Source of the DNA: Amyloporia xantha
Lineage: Eukaryota > Basidiomycota > Agaricomycetes > Polyporales > Adustoporiaceae
Reading direction: 5' to 3'
NCBI GenBank assembly: GCA_036971615.1
Contig: JAYKKR010000017.1
Location: forward strand, 1 to 64,000
DNA length: 64,000 nt
Made by a program: the position numbers and the translations under genes. This document shows positions 1-9,670 of this stretch, one piece after another. The first letter of the stretch is position 1. Every line of letters begins with the position of its first letter. Below the pieces are notes generated by a model. The model had not been told where the DNA came from and did no database searches. It saw only the letters and a program-made list of their open reading frames with translations.

Positions 1-126
1 AGCCATTGAGGAGAGCTGCTGTACCGTAAGGGCAAACTGCTATCTATGGATGTTGACAAAGTACACGCGCGTGATGGATCGTTTCCTCTACGGACACTGT
101 ATGATTCAGGGGGCTCTGGGTCATAA
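1..126 (+). pseudogene. 3' end of a third copy of the unnamed tandem gene family (partial, broken)
   Basis: Reading from base 10 gives the family C-terminus (GELLYRKGK...MDVDKV...DGSFPLRTLYDS) and a stop at 124-126. It matches the last exons of the genes at 4487-5860 and 6732-8120, which lie on the opposite strand. Just upstream the frame is broken: the family reads PSEGE, but here two bases are missing relative to the other copies and an in-frame TGA sits directly before the GGA codon. Everything further 5' lies outside the window. The 3' flank (127-200) also matches the flank of the 4487 gene, so this is a copied segment in inverted orientation and not an isolated motif. I infer a non-functional relic, though only about 40 codons are visible. 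Confidence 0.6.
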
Positions 127-634
127 TACGCGCAGTGTTTGATATTACGATTGTAATGCGAACATCGGGCTTCCACTCTAGAGGGGACATGCTAGACAGT
201 CGATGAGAAGCTCTGCGCCACGTACGGCAATTATACCGCTGAGTGATCTGTATGGTGCAAATTCCATGTTGTTACCTTTCGGTGTTGGTACCGACTTGGC
301 CCAAGAGATCAGAGGTATCAAGCGCGACTCTGCTGACTCTGGGCGGGGGCTTGCCTGTGAAGTTCGTTGCCACTGACCAGGAAGTTAATAATAGCATCAA
401 ACCGGCCATCTACTGCTAGGCCCCTTTCAGATCCATGTCTCGCATCGTCGTGTGCGTAAACGCGTTGGTTCCCATTTACTCCCCCATGATTGATATATTT
501 CCCAACATTTAGCTTCTTCTTCTCGCCGGAGGAGAACCGCTCGATAGCTCTGCGAATTCTCCTGCTCACCATACTACGAAATGAGTGTTTCCTGGTAGCG
601 AATCCCGAGGTTCACTAGGCGTAAGGAGTCACAC

Positions 635-643
635 TATATATAA
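635..643 (+). promoter_or_regulatory. TATA-like element upstream of the ORF at 720
   Basis: A TATATATAA run lies about 77 nt before the ATG at 720. In the other inverted-repeat arm the surrounding block is conserved but this run is replaced by non-TATA sequence. That fits a promoter kept only in this arm, but there is no direct evidence of transcription. Confidence 0.3.
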
Positions 644-719
644 GCGTTTACATCGCGCGAAATCATTCATTGCACAAGGTTAGTCCGTTTGATTCCATAC
701 GTACCGATCGACCACTCTC

Positions 720-1082
720 ATGATCAGTCTGACGTCTCACAATAACCTCCGGAAGATAACAAATCGGTGCATGCGCGTGGTGCGTAATCTTTTAGAAGGG
801 AACCCTTCGTCTGATCATATGCTGATTGTGCCAATCACTACAGCGCCGAAAGATGGATACTCTGGCCGCTCAGATTTGTCTCAACATCCTGATCAATTGT
901 CGCTAATCTTTGTCTTGGCTGGCATAGTATGGTCGTACTCTCGAAACTCTGACAGTATGAATGTCACTGAAGAACTATATATCGTTAGGATAGGCCATTT
1001 CAGTGCCCATTATCCACCATACACTGCGGACAAGTACAGAGCGATGACTGCCAACCTGCATCTCAAAATATCGGACGCTTAA
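720..1082 (+). CDS. Hypothetical 120-aa ORF in the left inverted-repeat arm
   Basis: This single-exon frame starts MISLTSHNNLRKITN and has no domain I recognise, no signal peptide and no convincing membrane segment. Part of it, around codons 7-45, is conserved in reading frame in the opposite arm near 3910-3790: the stretch NPSSDHMLI is kept and several differences fall at third codon positions. The opposite copy lacks the ATG (CTCATGATC here, CTCAGGGTC there) and the TATA-like run. It could be a small lineage-specific gene whose partner has died, or simply conserved repeat DNA. Confidence 0.25.
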   Translation: MISLTSHNNLRKITNRCMRVVRNLLEGNPSSDHMLIVPITTAPKDGYSGRSDLSQHPDQLSLIFVLAGIVWSYSRNSDSMNVTEELYIVRIGHFSAHYPPYTADKYRAMTANLHLKISDA

Positions 1083-1704
1083 GCTGATTTGATCGCCGTC
1101 TTGTGTGTGCTTGTTACTATCGGGTCTCTGCGCGCTTCTTGCTCTGTAGCCATTTCTACAGTCTATCTGTATGTTCTGCCTGCTTCTTTGTATCTACGGA
1201 TATATACTTAAAGTATGTCGGGGTGTTCACCACAGACAACGAACAATGCGATCCAGCAATAATTTGTAACTCGACAGCATCCCCATTTCTTCTTCCTCGA
1301 GACAACTACCCCGTTGCCTACTTTCCAGATAACTCGCCGCCCCTTGCCTCTCTCCAGACTGAGATGATGAGGGCCAGAGGCGGTGCAATTACAACTATGA
1401 CAAAAGGGCGTATCACTGTATGTATCGACACATTGAAATCATGGTAAATAACAGTTCGACGTCGTCAGACATTCTTATGGATATGAAACTCATCAAACGC
1501 CGTACTACCGTGGTAAAGGGTCGATTGTGTGAACTGCCGTGAAGGAATTTGAATCACAGAATAGCACAAATCAGAACTGAAAACGTACTGTCATCAACGA
1601 TTCAGCAGTCATGTTAGACGCATGAATCCAGAGATCATTCACTCAGCCAAGACCTGCTCCATACAATTAGACAATGTCTTTGTCACCGTCTCATTTCGAG
1701 TAAC
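1083..1704. other. Gap with no convincing gene
   Basis: Only short overlapping frames occur here. The last 60-80 bases (about 1640-1704) resemble 2540-2600 and so belong to the tandem duplication carrying the small secreted-protein genes. Confidence 0.5.
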
Positions 1705-2340
1705 TCACCCTATGTAGCCGTTGTCGCCCGTTCGCTTCTCGATATCTTGTGTCACAGTCAGACAACATCTCTCGTTGCTATATGAACTGGACCTACCACC
1801 AATAGCGCGGTCAGCGCACGGCGTAAGCACAGGGTTGCGCTTGGCGATATCTGTATAAGATTTACCAATGCCGAGTGAGTATGCCATGAAGCATGACATA
1901 TCAAAAACCGACTACTGACCATTGTAAGTAACAGGTGACGCAGCAATCACTTGCAACAAGGCGATTGAACATAAGCCAAAAACGGACTTAAAGAGCATCG
2001 TGAACTTTAGAGAGTGAATCGACTACAGGGAGGCGCTGCTGTCGCCTGTACTTGGAGACAGCATTTATGCATCAGCATCGCTCAACCACCCCGGGCCGAC
2101 TAGTTGTGTATTTCTCTGCACCAATCATAGACAATAGACACGCGCATGATCATTGAGCAGACATGCAGTGGGTAAGTGACGACGAGATAGTTTACGATGT
2201 GAAACTGATCCGAACAAATGCTCAAACAATCATCAATGGGAGACTCGCCGTAAGAATGTATGGGTTTACAGACATCCGAAGACCTATTTTGACCATTTAG
2301 CCAGTGGCCTGATGAAAAGGAAGCCGCCACGAGCTCTGTC
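1600..2340. repeat. Tandem duplication unit 1 (small secreted-protein gene and promoter)
   Basis: It aligns with about 2530-3500. The match covers the 3' flank, the last exons, the signal-peptide exon, the leader and about 250 bp of upstream DNA (for example AGACAATAGACA...GCGCATGA.CATTGAGCAGAC near 2130 and 3340). Unit 1 is shorter because three internal exons present in unit 2 are absent. Confidence 0.75.
1705..1998 (-). CDS. Small secreted precursor with exon-encoded Kex2-type sites, short form
   Basis: I predict three exons: 1998-1920, 1850-1797 and 1745-1705. They sum to 174 nt and encode 57 residues. Exon 1 encodes MLFKSVFGLCSIALLQVIAA followed by SPVTYN, a clear signal peptide. Introns 1919-1851 (GTCAGT...ACAG) and 1796-1746 (GTAGGT...AAG) are both phase 1. 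Each downstream exon therefore begins with the codon completed by the upstream G, giving DIAKR and then DIEKR. KR is the classical Kex2 cleavage site, so the expected products are a Cys-containing peptide beginning NPVLTPCADR and a C-terminal TGDNGYIG. The paralogue at 2588-3209 shares the signal peptide, splice phases and cassette pattern. I do not recognise a named family. Repeated Kex2-site precursors are known in fungi (for example the KEP class), but this exon-per-peptide layout is inferred here. Confidence 0.65.
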
Positions 2341-2587
2341 AATGAGCTAGGTATAGCAAGGGGTTTTCAGCCTAGGTTGGGAGCAAGCCCTTCTCAGAAT
2401 CTCACCGGGGGCAAAATTAAGATTTGCGACGGTGGAACACCCTTCGGGCATGCTCCAGCATGTGATTAATTCAGGAGGACAATAACAAATGGAAATAGCG
2501 TTCTGGAGCGGTTCTACAGTTTTCCAGTAGCTTTATCGCTCAGTCAAGACCTTCCTTGAACGATCAGGCCATGTCTGTGTCACATTC

Positions 2588-3209
2588 TCATCTCGCCGTC
2601 TGGATCTGGCCTCCCTTTCGTTTCTCGAAATCTTATGTCACAGTCAGACAATGTCACAACGTTTGTCATTCCCATATGCACACACATACCACTAATGATG
2701 CCGTATAGGCAGTGCGTTTCAGGGCTAGCGTCGCGCTCAGCGATACCTGTACGAGGTTTCCAACAGCGAGTGAGTATAGCATGGAGTACAGTCATCCTCG
2801 GCAGACTCACCGCATTCGCGTTTCGCGAGATCTTCGCCCTTGCGATGAGACAAAGTTTTGGACTGTCATATGGATCCACTCACCGTCCGTGGGGAAGTAA
2901 ATGTGCCCATCTGACACGCGCTTGGCAAGTTCTACTCAATAACAGGAATCACCAATGTCAATGAGCTGGAACATCTATGAACGGGAGTCAGGACAATTCT
3001 CACCTGCGCGCTCCGCAAGGTCTTCTCCCATTCAGCGCAAGTTAGATCAAGAGCCCCTCAGCATTACTGAACGCACCTTCAGCAGGGATAATGTCAATAC
3101 TGTAGCATAGAATATTGACCGACTACTGACCATTGTAAGCGACAGGCGACGCGACAACCACTTGCAGCAAAGCAGCCGCACATAAGCCAAAGACGAACTT
3201 GAATAGCAT
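2588..3209 (-). CDS. Small secreted precursor with five Kex2-like exon cassettes, long form
   Basis: I predict six exons: 3209-3131, 3021-3004 (18 nt), 2931-2884, 2831-2811 (21 nt), 2746-2690 and 2631-2588. They sum to 267 nt and encode 88 residues. Exon 1 is a signal peptide (MLFKFVFGLCAAALLQVVVA then SPVAYN). All five introns are phase 1 with GT-AG ends (GTCAGT, GTGAGA, GTGAGT, GTGAGT, GTATGT). Every following exon opens with the same motif class: DLAER, ELAKR, DLAKR, GIAER, DFEKR. Three carry a KR dibasic site and two have ER. Predicted peptides include VSDGHIYFPTD and the C-terminal KGGQIQTAR. The first intron (109 nt) is the least certain, because an acceptor 3 nt earlier would also keep frame. 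The function could be secreted peptide signalling or an effector-like precursor; this is inference. Confidence 0.65.
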
Positions 3210-3272
3210 CGCGAGTTGACAGAGCGATTCAATTTCGGGGAGACACTTCTGTAACCGGCACTTGGAGACAGC

Positions 3273-3279
3273 ATTTATA
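3273..3279 (-). promoter_or_regulatory. TATA box of the long-form secreted-precursor gene
   Basis: On the minus strand TATAAAT lies 64-70 nt upstream of the ATG at 3209. The short-form paralogue has CATAAAT at the equivalent place (about 2063-2069), so the element is conserved but weaker there. Confidence 0.4.
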
Positions 3280-3649
3280 CATCAGCGCTCGACCACCTAA
3301 CTACCTGCGCATTCTTGTGCGCCTATCAGACAATAGACATGCGCATGAGCATTGAGCAGACCCGCAGTAGGGTCAGTGGGGTATGTGATGACAAGAGATT
3401 TCGCCAAAGAACTGATCCGAACACGTCTTCGGACAATGTTATCGCCCAGCTGTCACCATTTGACAGCAGACGCTGTTCCATATTAAATTCAGCTAAAAAG
3501 AAATCATGATGTCTATGTCATCCATAATGATGGCGGTGACAAGTTGACTTATAGGCTGTTTGTGAACCTTTGAGTACCTGCTTCAAAGCTGCATTTCACC
3601 GCGGCCTGACGTGACTCAGGAAGAAATTGACATAGCTCATTCAACATGG

Positions 3650-4620
3650 TAGGACCTACCAGTGTGGCCTATTCCTGACGGCAGCTCTTCAATAGCAAAG
3701 GGTCGATGGTGCTGGCATACTCTGCTAGCCTTGAGGTTGGACGACGGTGGATGACAATGTCAAGACAGATCTGAGCGGCCAGAATAACCCGCCATTCGGC
3801 GCTGCCTGAGTGGTCGGTGTAATTAGCATATGATCAGATGAAGGGTTACTTTCTAAAATAGTACGCACCACGCACATGCGCCAATTTGTTATTTCCTGGA
3901 GGTTATTGTGAGATGTCAGCCCGACCCTGAGGGTGGTCTTTCGGAGCTGATGGAATCAGGCTGGCTGACTTTGCGCAGCGAATGATGTCGCGCGATGCAA
4001 ACGCTCGTAATGTGACTTTAACGCGAACAGCCAATCCTGAGATTGTAACAGGTAGGCCGCTAGGGAACGCTCATGTTGTATACTGATTAGGACAACTCGC
4101 AGAGCTATTGAGCGATTCTTCTCCTGCAAGACGAAGGAACTATGAGTTGAAAAATTATGAATCATGGCGGAGCAGATGGAAGTTGACGCGTTTACGTACA
4201 TGCAGGATATGAATCCGGAGGGCGCCCACCTGTGCAGGGAAGGCATACGGTGTGAATAGTAGGAGACGGTCGGTTTGATGATGTCGTAATTAGCTTCCGG
4301 GCATCGATCAGAGAACGGTCCGTGCCCGCCGAGGTATGGACACCGAATCCGCACCGCATAAATTACTCCGCGGTATGATTGCGGTACGCAGCGCAGAGTA
4401 CGAGTTCCCTATCTGCCGTCTAGTCTGTCCCCTCTAAAATAAAAACGACATTCACATTGCATCCGTAATATCAGACACCGCGCGTATCATGGCCCAGAGC
4501 CCTCTGAATCGTATAGTGCCTTTATAGGAAAGCTCCCATCACTTGCCTGTACCCTGTCGACTTTTATAGCGACCGGTTTGCCCTTACGGTACAACAGCGC
4601 TCCTTCCGACGGTTCCGCTA
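3650..4620. repeat. Right arm of the diverged inverted repeat
   Basis: This is the reverse-complement partner of 1-1010. Between the two arms lies the tandem pair of secreted-precursor genes (about 1.6-3.5 kb). The distal end of the arm runs into the 3' exon of the gene at 4487-5860. No intact gene was found inside the arm; the partner of the ORF at 720 has lost its start codon here. Confidence 0.65.
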
Positions 4621-6480
4621 GGTAGCGGACTCGATTGGACACGATCGGCCGCACAGGATCAAGCACCTTCACGACACGCACCAAGAGCACCCTTTTCTTC
4701 GCGTGTTCCTCCAAAGTGGATCGCTCAAGACGACAGACGATCGTACCTGGGTGAGGACATAGTTACATATGTGCATGCCTACGTTTCATCTGACTCACCA
4801 GAATACTCGGGCATGTACTTATTGCCTTCGCTTCGTGCGAAATGGGTCACTCGCGTATAGAGTGAGGTCCAACGGTGCAATCCGCCCTCTGCCCAGACCC
4901 AGATCGGCGAGGCTATGCGCTCCAGGTTGATTACGATTGGATCATCGAGGGTAAACATGTATTGAGAAAGGCTGCGCATGAAGCGTCTTACACCAGCCGC
5001 TTCGAGAACAGCACGGCAGCGTGCCAGCAGACCAGGGTCAATGAGCCGATCCCTGAGCAAAACGCTCAACAGCATACCATACGAAGGCAATGCGGAGATG
5101 TCGAGAAGGCTTATGATGTAGGGGATACCGGAAGGAAATTGGAGATCCATGCCCCGCTCAAATTCGGGCGGTCCCTCGTTAGGGACAAGCCGGAAGCGAA
5201 TCCCTCCAGCAACGTCAGGGTGATTTGGTGGACGGTGGTAGTAGAACCAACCCCGGGTGTCGGGAGGAAAGGGAAGCTGGTTGAACTGGTTTCTGTTTGG
5301 ATTGGCCCGCTCTTCTGCCTTGGATCGTTCTGTCTTGGGCCATAGAAGTTTAGAGTACGAGAGTAGTGCCCATCCAACACGATTCCAGTCCTCGTCAGAA
5401 ATATCGGGACGTCGTTTCCACGCGGACCCTGCACGAGTCTCTCGGCTGCGAGGCACCAAGCACTGTCTATCGTAGACCATGACAGTGTATTTTGACAAGT
5501 GAACTATATCCGATGGGCCTAGGCGACGCGGATCGAACGTGTGCACATTCACATCAAATAGAGGCCTTGGCGGGGCGGAAATTGTCTGGTGCGCTCAACT
5601 CAGCAGTCCATAACCATTTTCTACAGAAAGATGAGCTTACAAGTTTGCGATGTGAAAGCTTACTCGACGAAGTGAGAGCCGTTGTCCTCCGGGGGAAAGA
5701 CCTTGCAGTTTTGACCCAGCAGGAGTGCAGCATCATACCGACGAGCCGGAGGCCGGTTTAAAAGCTCGGCTTGGATGGTATATCCTGTTTGTATGGTCTC
5801 CTTAACTTGCGACTCCTGATCCGGAAGCAGTTGGCAAGCCAAGTCGTAGGCCGACTGCATGAACCAGAAGGGCCTTCCAGTACGCGTCTGCACGCGTTAT
5901 TTTGGCGTTTTGTACCTTCCTGAAGGATACGAGCACAATATTAGTAGATACCAGGTGAAGATGAAGGGGAGTACCCACAACTTGACAGTCGCAAATTGAA
6001 TCGTTTGAAGTAACACTGCGTCTGAATTTGCGCTTGCTACGCCGCTACACGTGAGGTGCCGGCGCTTGCCATTCTGCGGGCATTTCGAAGTACGTACCGC
6101 GGCCATACTTAGTACCTCCAGCCGGTCTAATATCATTATGATACCTCTGGAGGTACAAGCATTATAGGAATAAGTATTACAACTGAAGTACTGAATTCGC
6201 CGACACTCGCAGACTAGTTATGGAAAATTTCCCAACCAAGAACCTCATATCTAGCTTGGACGTATTATTGAGACGTTCAGCTCTGTTTGACGTCCTCACA
6301 TTGGATGACCCCAGTGAACACATGTACATCGGGGGCGAGTGCGCTGAAATGATCACACAATGCCCCCGGACGCTATCCCGGTCCGCGTCCCCACAAGGGG
6401 CACTTATCACTGTCGGCGTCATAGAATACAGTCGGGACGCCCATGGTCACGTTGAGATTTGGCCGACCATAGACTGGTCG
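4300..6480. repeat. Tandem duplication unit A of the unnamed gene family
   Basis: It aligns with about 6570-8740 in the same orientation. Matching parts are the 3' flank (CGATCAGAGAACG at 4306 against CGATCAAAGAACG at 6573; CGCAGTACGCAGCGCAG-type block), the whole gene, the 5' flank (TTGTACCTTCCTGAAGG in both) and a distal block (GATCACACAATG...GTTGAGATTTGGCCGA at 6350-6470 against 8625-8740). Confidence 0.75.
4487..5860 (-). CDS. Unnamed lineage-expanded protein, intact copy
   Basis: I predict three exons: 5860-5664, 5565-4799 and 4746-4487. They sum to 1224 nt and encode 407 residues. Introns are phase 2 (GTAAGC...AAG) and phase 1 (GTGAGT...CAG), and both junctions are supported by the paralogue at 6732-8120. 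Conserved stretches between the copies include FPPDTRGWFYYHRPPNHPDV, AGGIRFRLVPNEGPPEFERG, LLRDRLID and the C-terminal LLYRKGKP. There is no signal peptide or membrane segment and I recognise no catalytic motif. I recall similar unnamed proteins being abundant in polypore genomes, but no function is known to me. The start chosen is the first ATG in the 5' exon (MQSAYDLACQLLPD). A still earlier exon is possible, because the duplicated sequence continues upstream. Confidence 0.6.
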
Positions 6481-6569
6481 GTATATTTCATCGATCCAAA
6501 CCTTCCCCTCCTTTATTTTCCCCTCTACGTGGTCGGTTTGATGGCGTTCTAGTTGACTTCCTGACATCG

Positions 6570-8740
6570 ATCAAAGAACGAAGCGTGCGGGCAGGCAAGC
6601 CTGTCGAAATATCAGCATTGAATTCGCACAGCTGTATGATCGCAGTACGCAGCGCAGGATTCCTTATCTGCCGTCTACAAAGCCACGGTCTCCTCCACGC
6701 ATTACACTCGTAATATCACACACTGCGCCTATCATGTCCCAGAGCCCTTTGAATCGTACAGTGCCCGTAGAGGAAGGGATCCATCAGCCGCGTTTACTTT
6801 GTCGACATCCATGGATATCGGTTTTCCCTTACGGTACAGCAGCTCTCCCTCCGATGGTTCCACTAGGCAGGGGTCACGATCGGGCACGAGCAGTCGCACA
6901 GGCTCAAGCACCTTCACAACACGCACTAAGAGCACCCGTCTCCCGGCATGTTGTTCCAAAGTAGACCGCTCAAAGCGACAGATGATTGTACCTGGGTCGG
7001 AACACAGTTATTCATGTGCATGCCTACGTTTCATCTCACTCACCAGAATATTCGAGCGTGTAATGGTCGCCTCCGCTGCGCGAGAAACGGGTCACTCGTG
7101 TCCTAATCGAGTTCCAATGGTGTAATCCACCATCTGACCAGATCCAGATACGCGAGGTTAGTTGACCCAGGTTGATCATGAACAAATCGTCGAGCGAAAA
7201 TATGAATTGAGAGAGGCTGCGCATGAAGCGTTTTACACCAGCTGCTTCGAAAACAGCACGACAGCGCGCCAGTAGATCGTGGTCAATGAGCCGATCCCGG
7301 AGCAAGATGCTCGACAGCATATCATACGAAGACAATGCGGAGATGTCGAGAAGGCTTATGACGTAGGGTACACCGGTAGGAATATAAAGATCCGTGCCCC
7401 GCTCAAATTCGGGCGGTCCCTCGTTAGGGACAAGCCGGAAGCGAATTCCTCCAGCAACGTCAGGGTGATTTGGTGGACGATGGTAATAGAACCAACCCCG
7501 GGTGTCAGGAGGGAAGGCGATGCGATAGAACCAGCATTTCTTTGGATTGGGTGATATTTCTACCTTGGACCGTCCTGCATGGTGCCGTAGAACTTTGTAG
7601 TACGAGAGTTGCACACGTCCAAAGCGATCCCAGTCGTTGTCAGAAATGTCTTCGCGTCGTTGCCATACAGCTCCTCCTTCAGTCGGTCGGGCGCGAGGCA
7701 CCAAGAACTGTCTATCGTAGAGCCCAACAGTATATTTTGACAAGTTGACTATATCCGATGGACCTAGGCGACGTGGATCGAACGTGCGGATGTTTACCTC
7801 GAATTGAGGCCTGTACTTGTGGGAAGTTGTCTGGTGCGCTTAACTCAGCGGTCCATATGCGTTTTCTGCAGCAAGACAAGCTTACAGTGTTGCGGGGTGA
7901 AAGTGGACGCGGTTTACTCGACGAAGCGAGACCCCTTGGCCTCTGGGCAAAAGACCGAGCACTTGTAACGGCCCAGCTGGGTTGCAGTACATGGTGCAGC
8001 ATCATACTGGCGAGCCAGATGCTGGTTCAAAACCCCGACTTGGGTGAAGTATCTGGTTGACACGGTCTCGTTTGCTTGTAGGCCGAATGTATGCAACCAG
8101 AGGGAATTTCTAGCAGTCACCTACACGTCTGCACGCGGTGCTCTCCCGTCTTGTACCTTCCTGAAGGGTGTGAGCGCGAATAAGTACCAAGTGAAGATGG
8201 AGAAGGAGACCTAAGGAGACCTACAACTCGACAAGTCGGAAACTGAGTCGTTTACAAGAACGCTGTTTCTGAAGGCACGTGAAGCACCGGCGCCTGTCGT
8301 TCTGCAGGCGTCTCATTGAAGGTGTGCAGCTCTGCCGCCAGATCAAAGGAGGCAACAACTAAACTTGAAGTACGTAGCGAGGTCGCTCTTGTCTCCCGTA
8401 GGCACAGTCTCTAAATTGTTACCTTACAGAGGGAGGGGAGGATGGTAACTCATACTCACAGGTTATTTGGCAGACTAACCCACGGGCCGAAGGTTACGTG
8501 ACATTGACACTTCCCAAGCAAGCAGCTTGGTATTAAATATTGAATGTTAATACCTTTAGCTCTTGTATTGTTTGCCATCATGAATTAGACTCCTGACCCT
8601 ACACTGAGGGCGAGTGGCTCGGTGCGATCACACAAAATGTCAGCTCGGACGCTGTCTGCATCTCCATGAATTTCCGAGCGCACTCGGGCTGTCACCATCA
8701 TATAGTCAGAACACCCGTCGTGGTCAGTTGAGATCTGGCC
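6570..8740. repeat. Tandem duplication unit B of the unnamed gene family
   Basis: This is the direct copy of 4300-6480, about 2.2 kb long. Coding exons 2 and 3 have exactly the same lengths as in unit A (767 and 260 nt), while the first exon and the flanks have diverged with indels. Confidence 0.75.
6732..8120 (-). pseudogene. Second copy of the unnamed family, 5' exon degraded
   Basis: Exons 7810-7044 and 6991-6732 are open and match the intact neighbour over their full length (GWFYYHRPPNHPDV, GIRFRLVPNEGPPEFERG, LLRDRLID). The first exon (about 8120-7918) is damaged. The ATG of the intact copy is replaced, about 40 nt are missing just after it, and a short insertion precedes the YKCSVF region. 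No in-frame ATG precedes exon 2. The donor GTAAAC at the end of exon 1 is still present, and an acceptor ACAG precedes exon 2. I infer loss of the normal start. An undetected upstream ATG exon could rescue it, so the pseudogene call is tentative. Confidence 0.5.
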
Positions 8741-9670
8741 GATTGTATAAAATAATATCACCAATTACCATTCCCCTCATCATTTTTTCTTTCAAATGCT
8801 GTATATACCATGCTTCAACTACAAGACAAATCCAAGAGGCTGAGGTGTCCGTGTCGGCTCTCAGATCTCAGCTAGCGTGGACTTCACATCCCTCCACCGC
8901 ATGCATGCGCTTCAGCTGTCGAATATCGGATGATTTATCTTTCCCTTCTCTAGATCTGAATTTGACATATTCTTGCTGCAGTATGACTCGTGCAACTCTA
9001 AATATATTCAACTCTTCTTTAAAATCACTGCGAGGAAGTGAGCGTTCGGAATAAATTTCCATATATGATCCAGGACCTTCTATATTAGGTGCCTCCTAAC
9101 AGTCCGTTCTCGGGCGTCGTCTTGCTGTCAGACAGGCTTGAGCTTTAGAAGCTTTTGCGGAGCTCGAATTTCTTTCCGTCCATATAAAAAGGATCCTCAC
9201 AATCTCACTTGAGGACTGTCTCCTTTCTTCCACCCTTCTCGTGGCTCGCTATGCGTATACGCATCTTGCGGTAGCGTATCCTGTGGGTCTTGCGTTTATG
9301 AAATCTGTTATAATGACACGAGGAAAGCAAGACACATGTTATGTAACGACAGCCGTTCTCACCATTTTATCTTTGGTCGACCTCTCGCTGTATTCTCAGG
9401 TCCGCAACGTCGTATATTCTGGTTATATTCTGGAACGAGTCGCGTTCATTCATAACTGTAGGACTTAGAGCGGGTGTACCTCGCGTCGTTCGTGGCTTTT
9501 CTTTCAGTCAACCAATCATAAGCATGGCCAGCATACGCGACCGCCAAGACGCGTCGCGTCGAGACCGCGGCATGACTCGTGTTTCGGTCATGTGATATCC
9601 CGACCCGGTGGTGTTTGAGGGCGCCTGTCTTTCCCAACAGGGTAGACCAGTTCGGGACAGGAAATTCTCG
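8121..9670. other. Intergenic stretch without a supported gene
   Basis: The first 600 bp are the 5' flank of duplication unit B. The rest contains only short frames with no recognisable protein. A TATAAAAA run occurs near 9184 but no convincing gene follows it until the SHMT start at 9671. Confidence 0.4.

Larger units (their letters stand above)
1..1010. repeat. Left arm of a diverged inverted repeat
   Basis: Read on the plus strand, this stretch aligns piecewise with the reverse complement of about 3650-4620. Shared landmarks are the gene-family 3' end (10-126 against 4487-4600), a block ending AGAGGGGAC, the GCGTTTACATCGCGCG block (645 against about 4010), and the ACAATAACCTCC...TTTTAGAA...CTGATCATATGCT block (740-830 against about 3900-3830). 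Divergence is substantial, with many substitutions and small indels, so the duplication is not recent. The arm may extend beyond the left edge. Confidence 0.65.
2530..3500. repeat. Tandem duplication unit 2 (expanded secreted-protein gene)
   Basis: This is the second copy of the unit at 1600-2340, in the same orientation. Sequence similarity covers both gene ends and the promoter. The middle (about 2750-3120) has no counterpart in unit 1 and holds the extra mini-exons. Confidence 0.75.
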
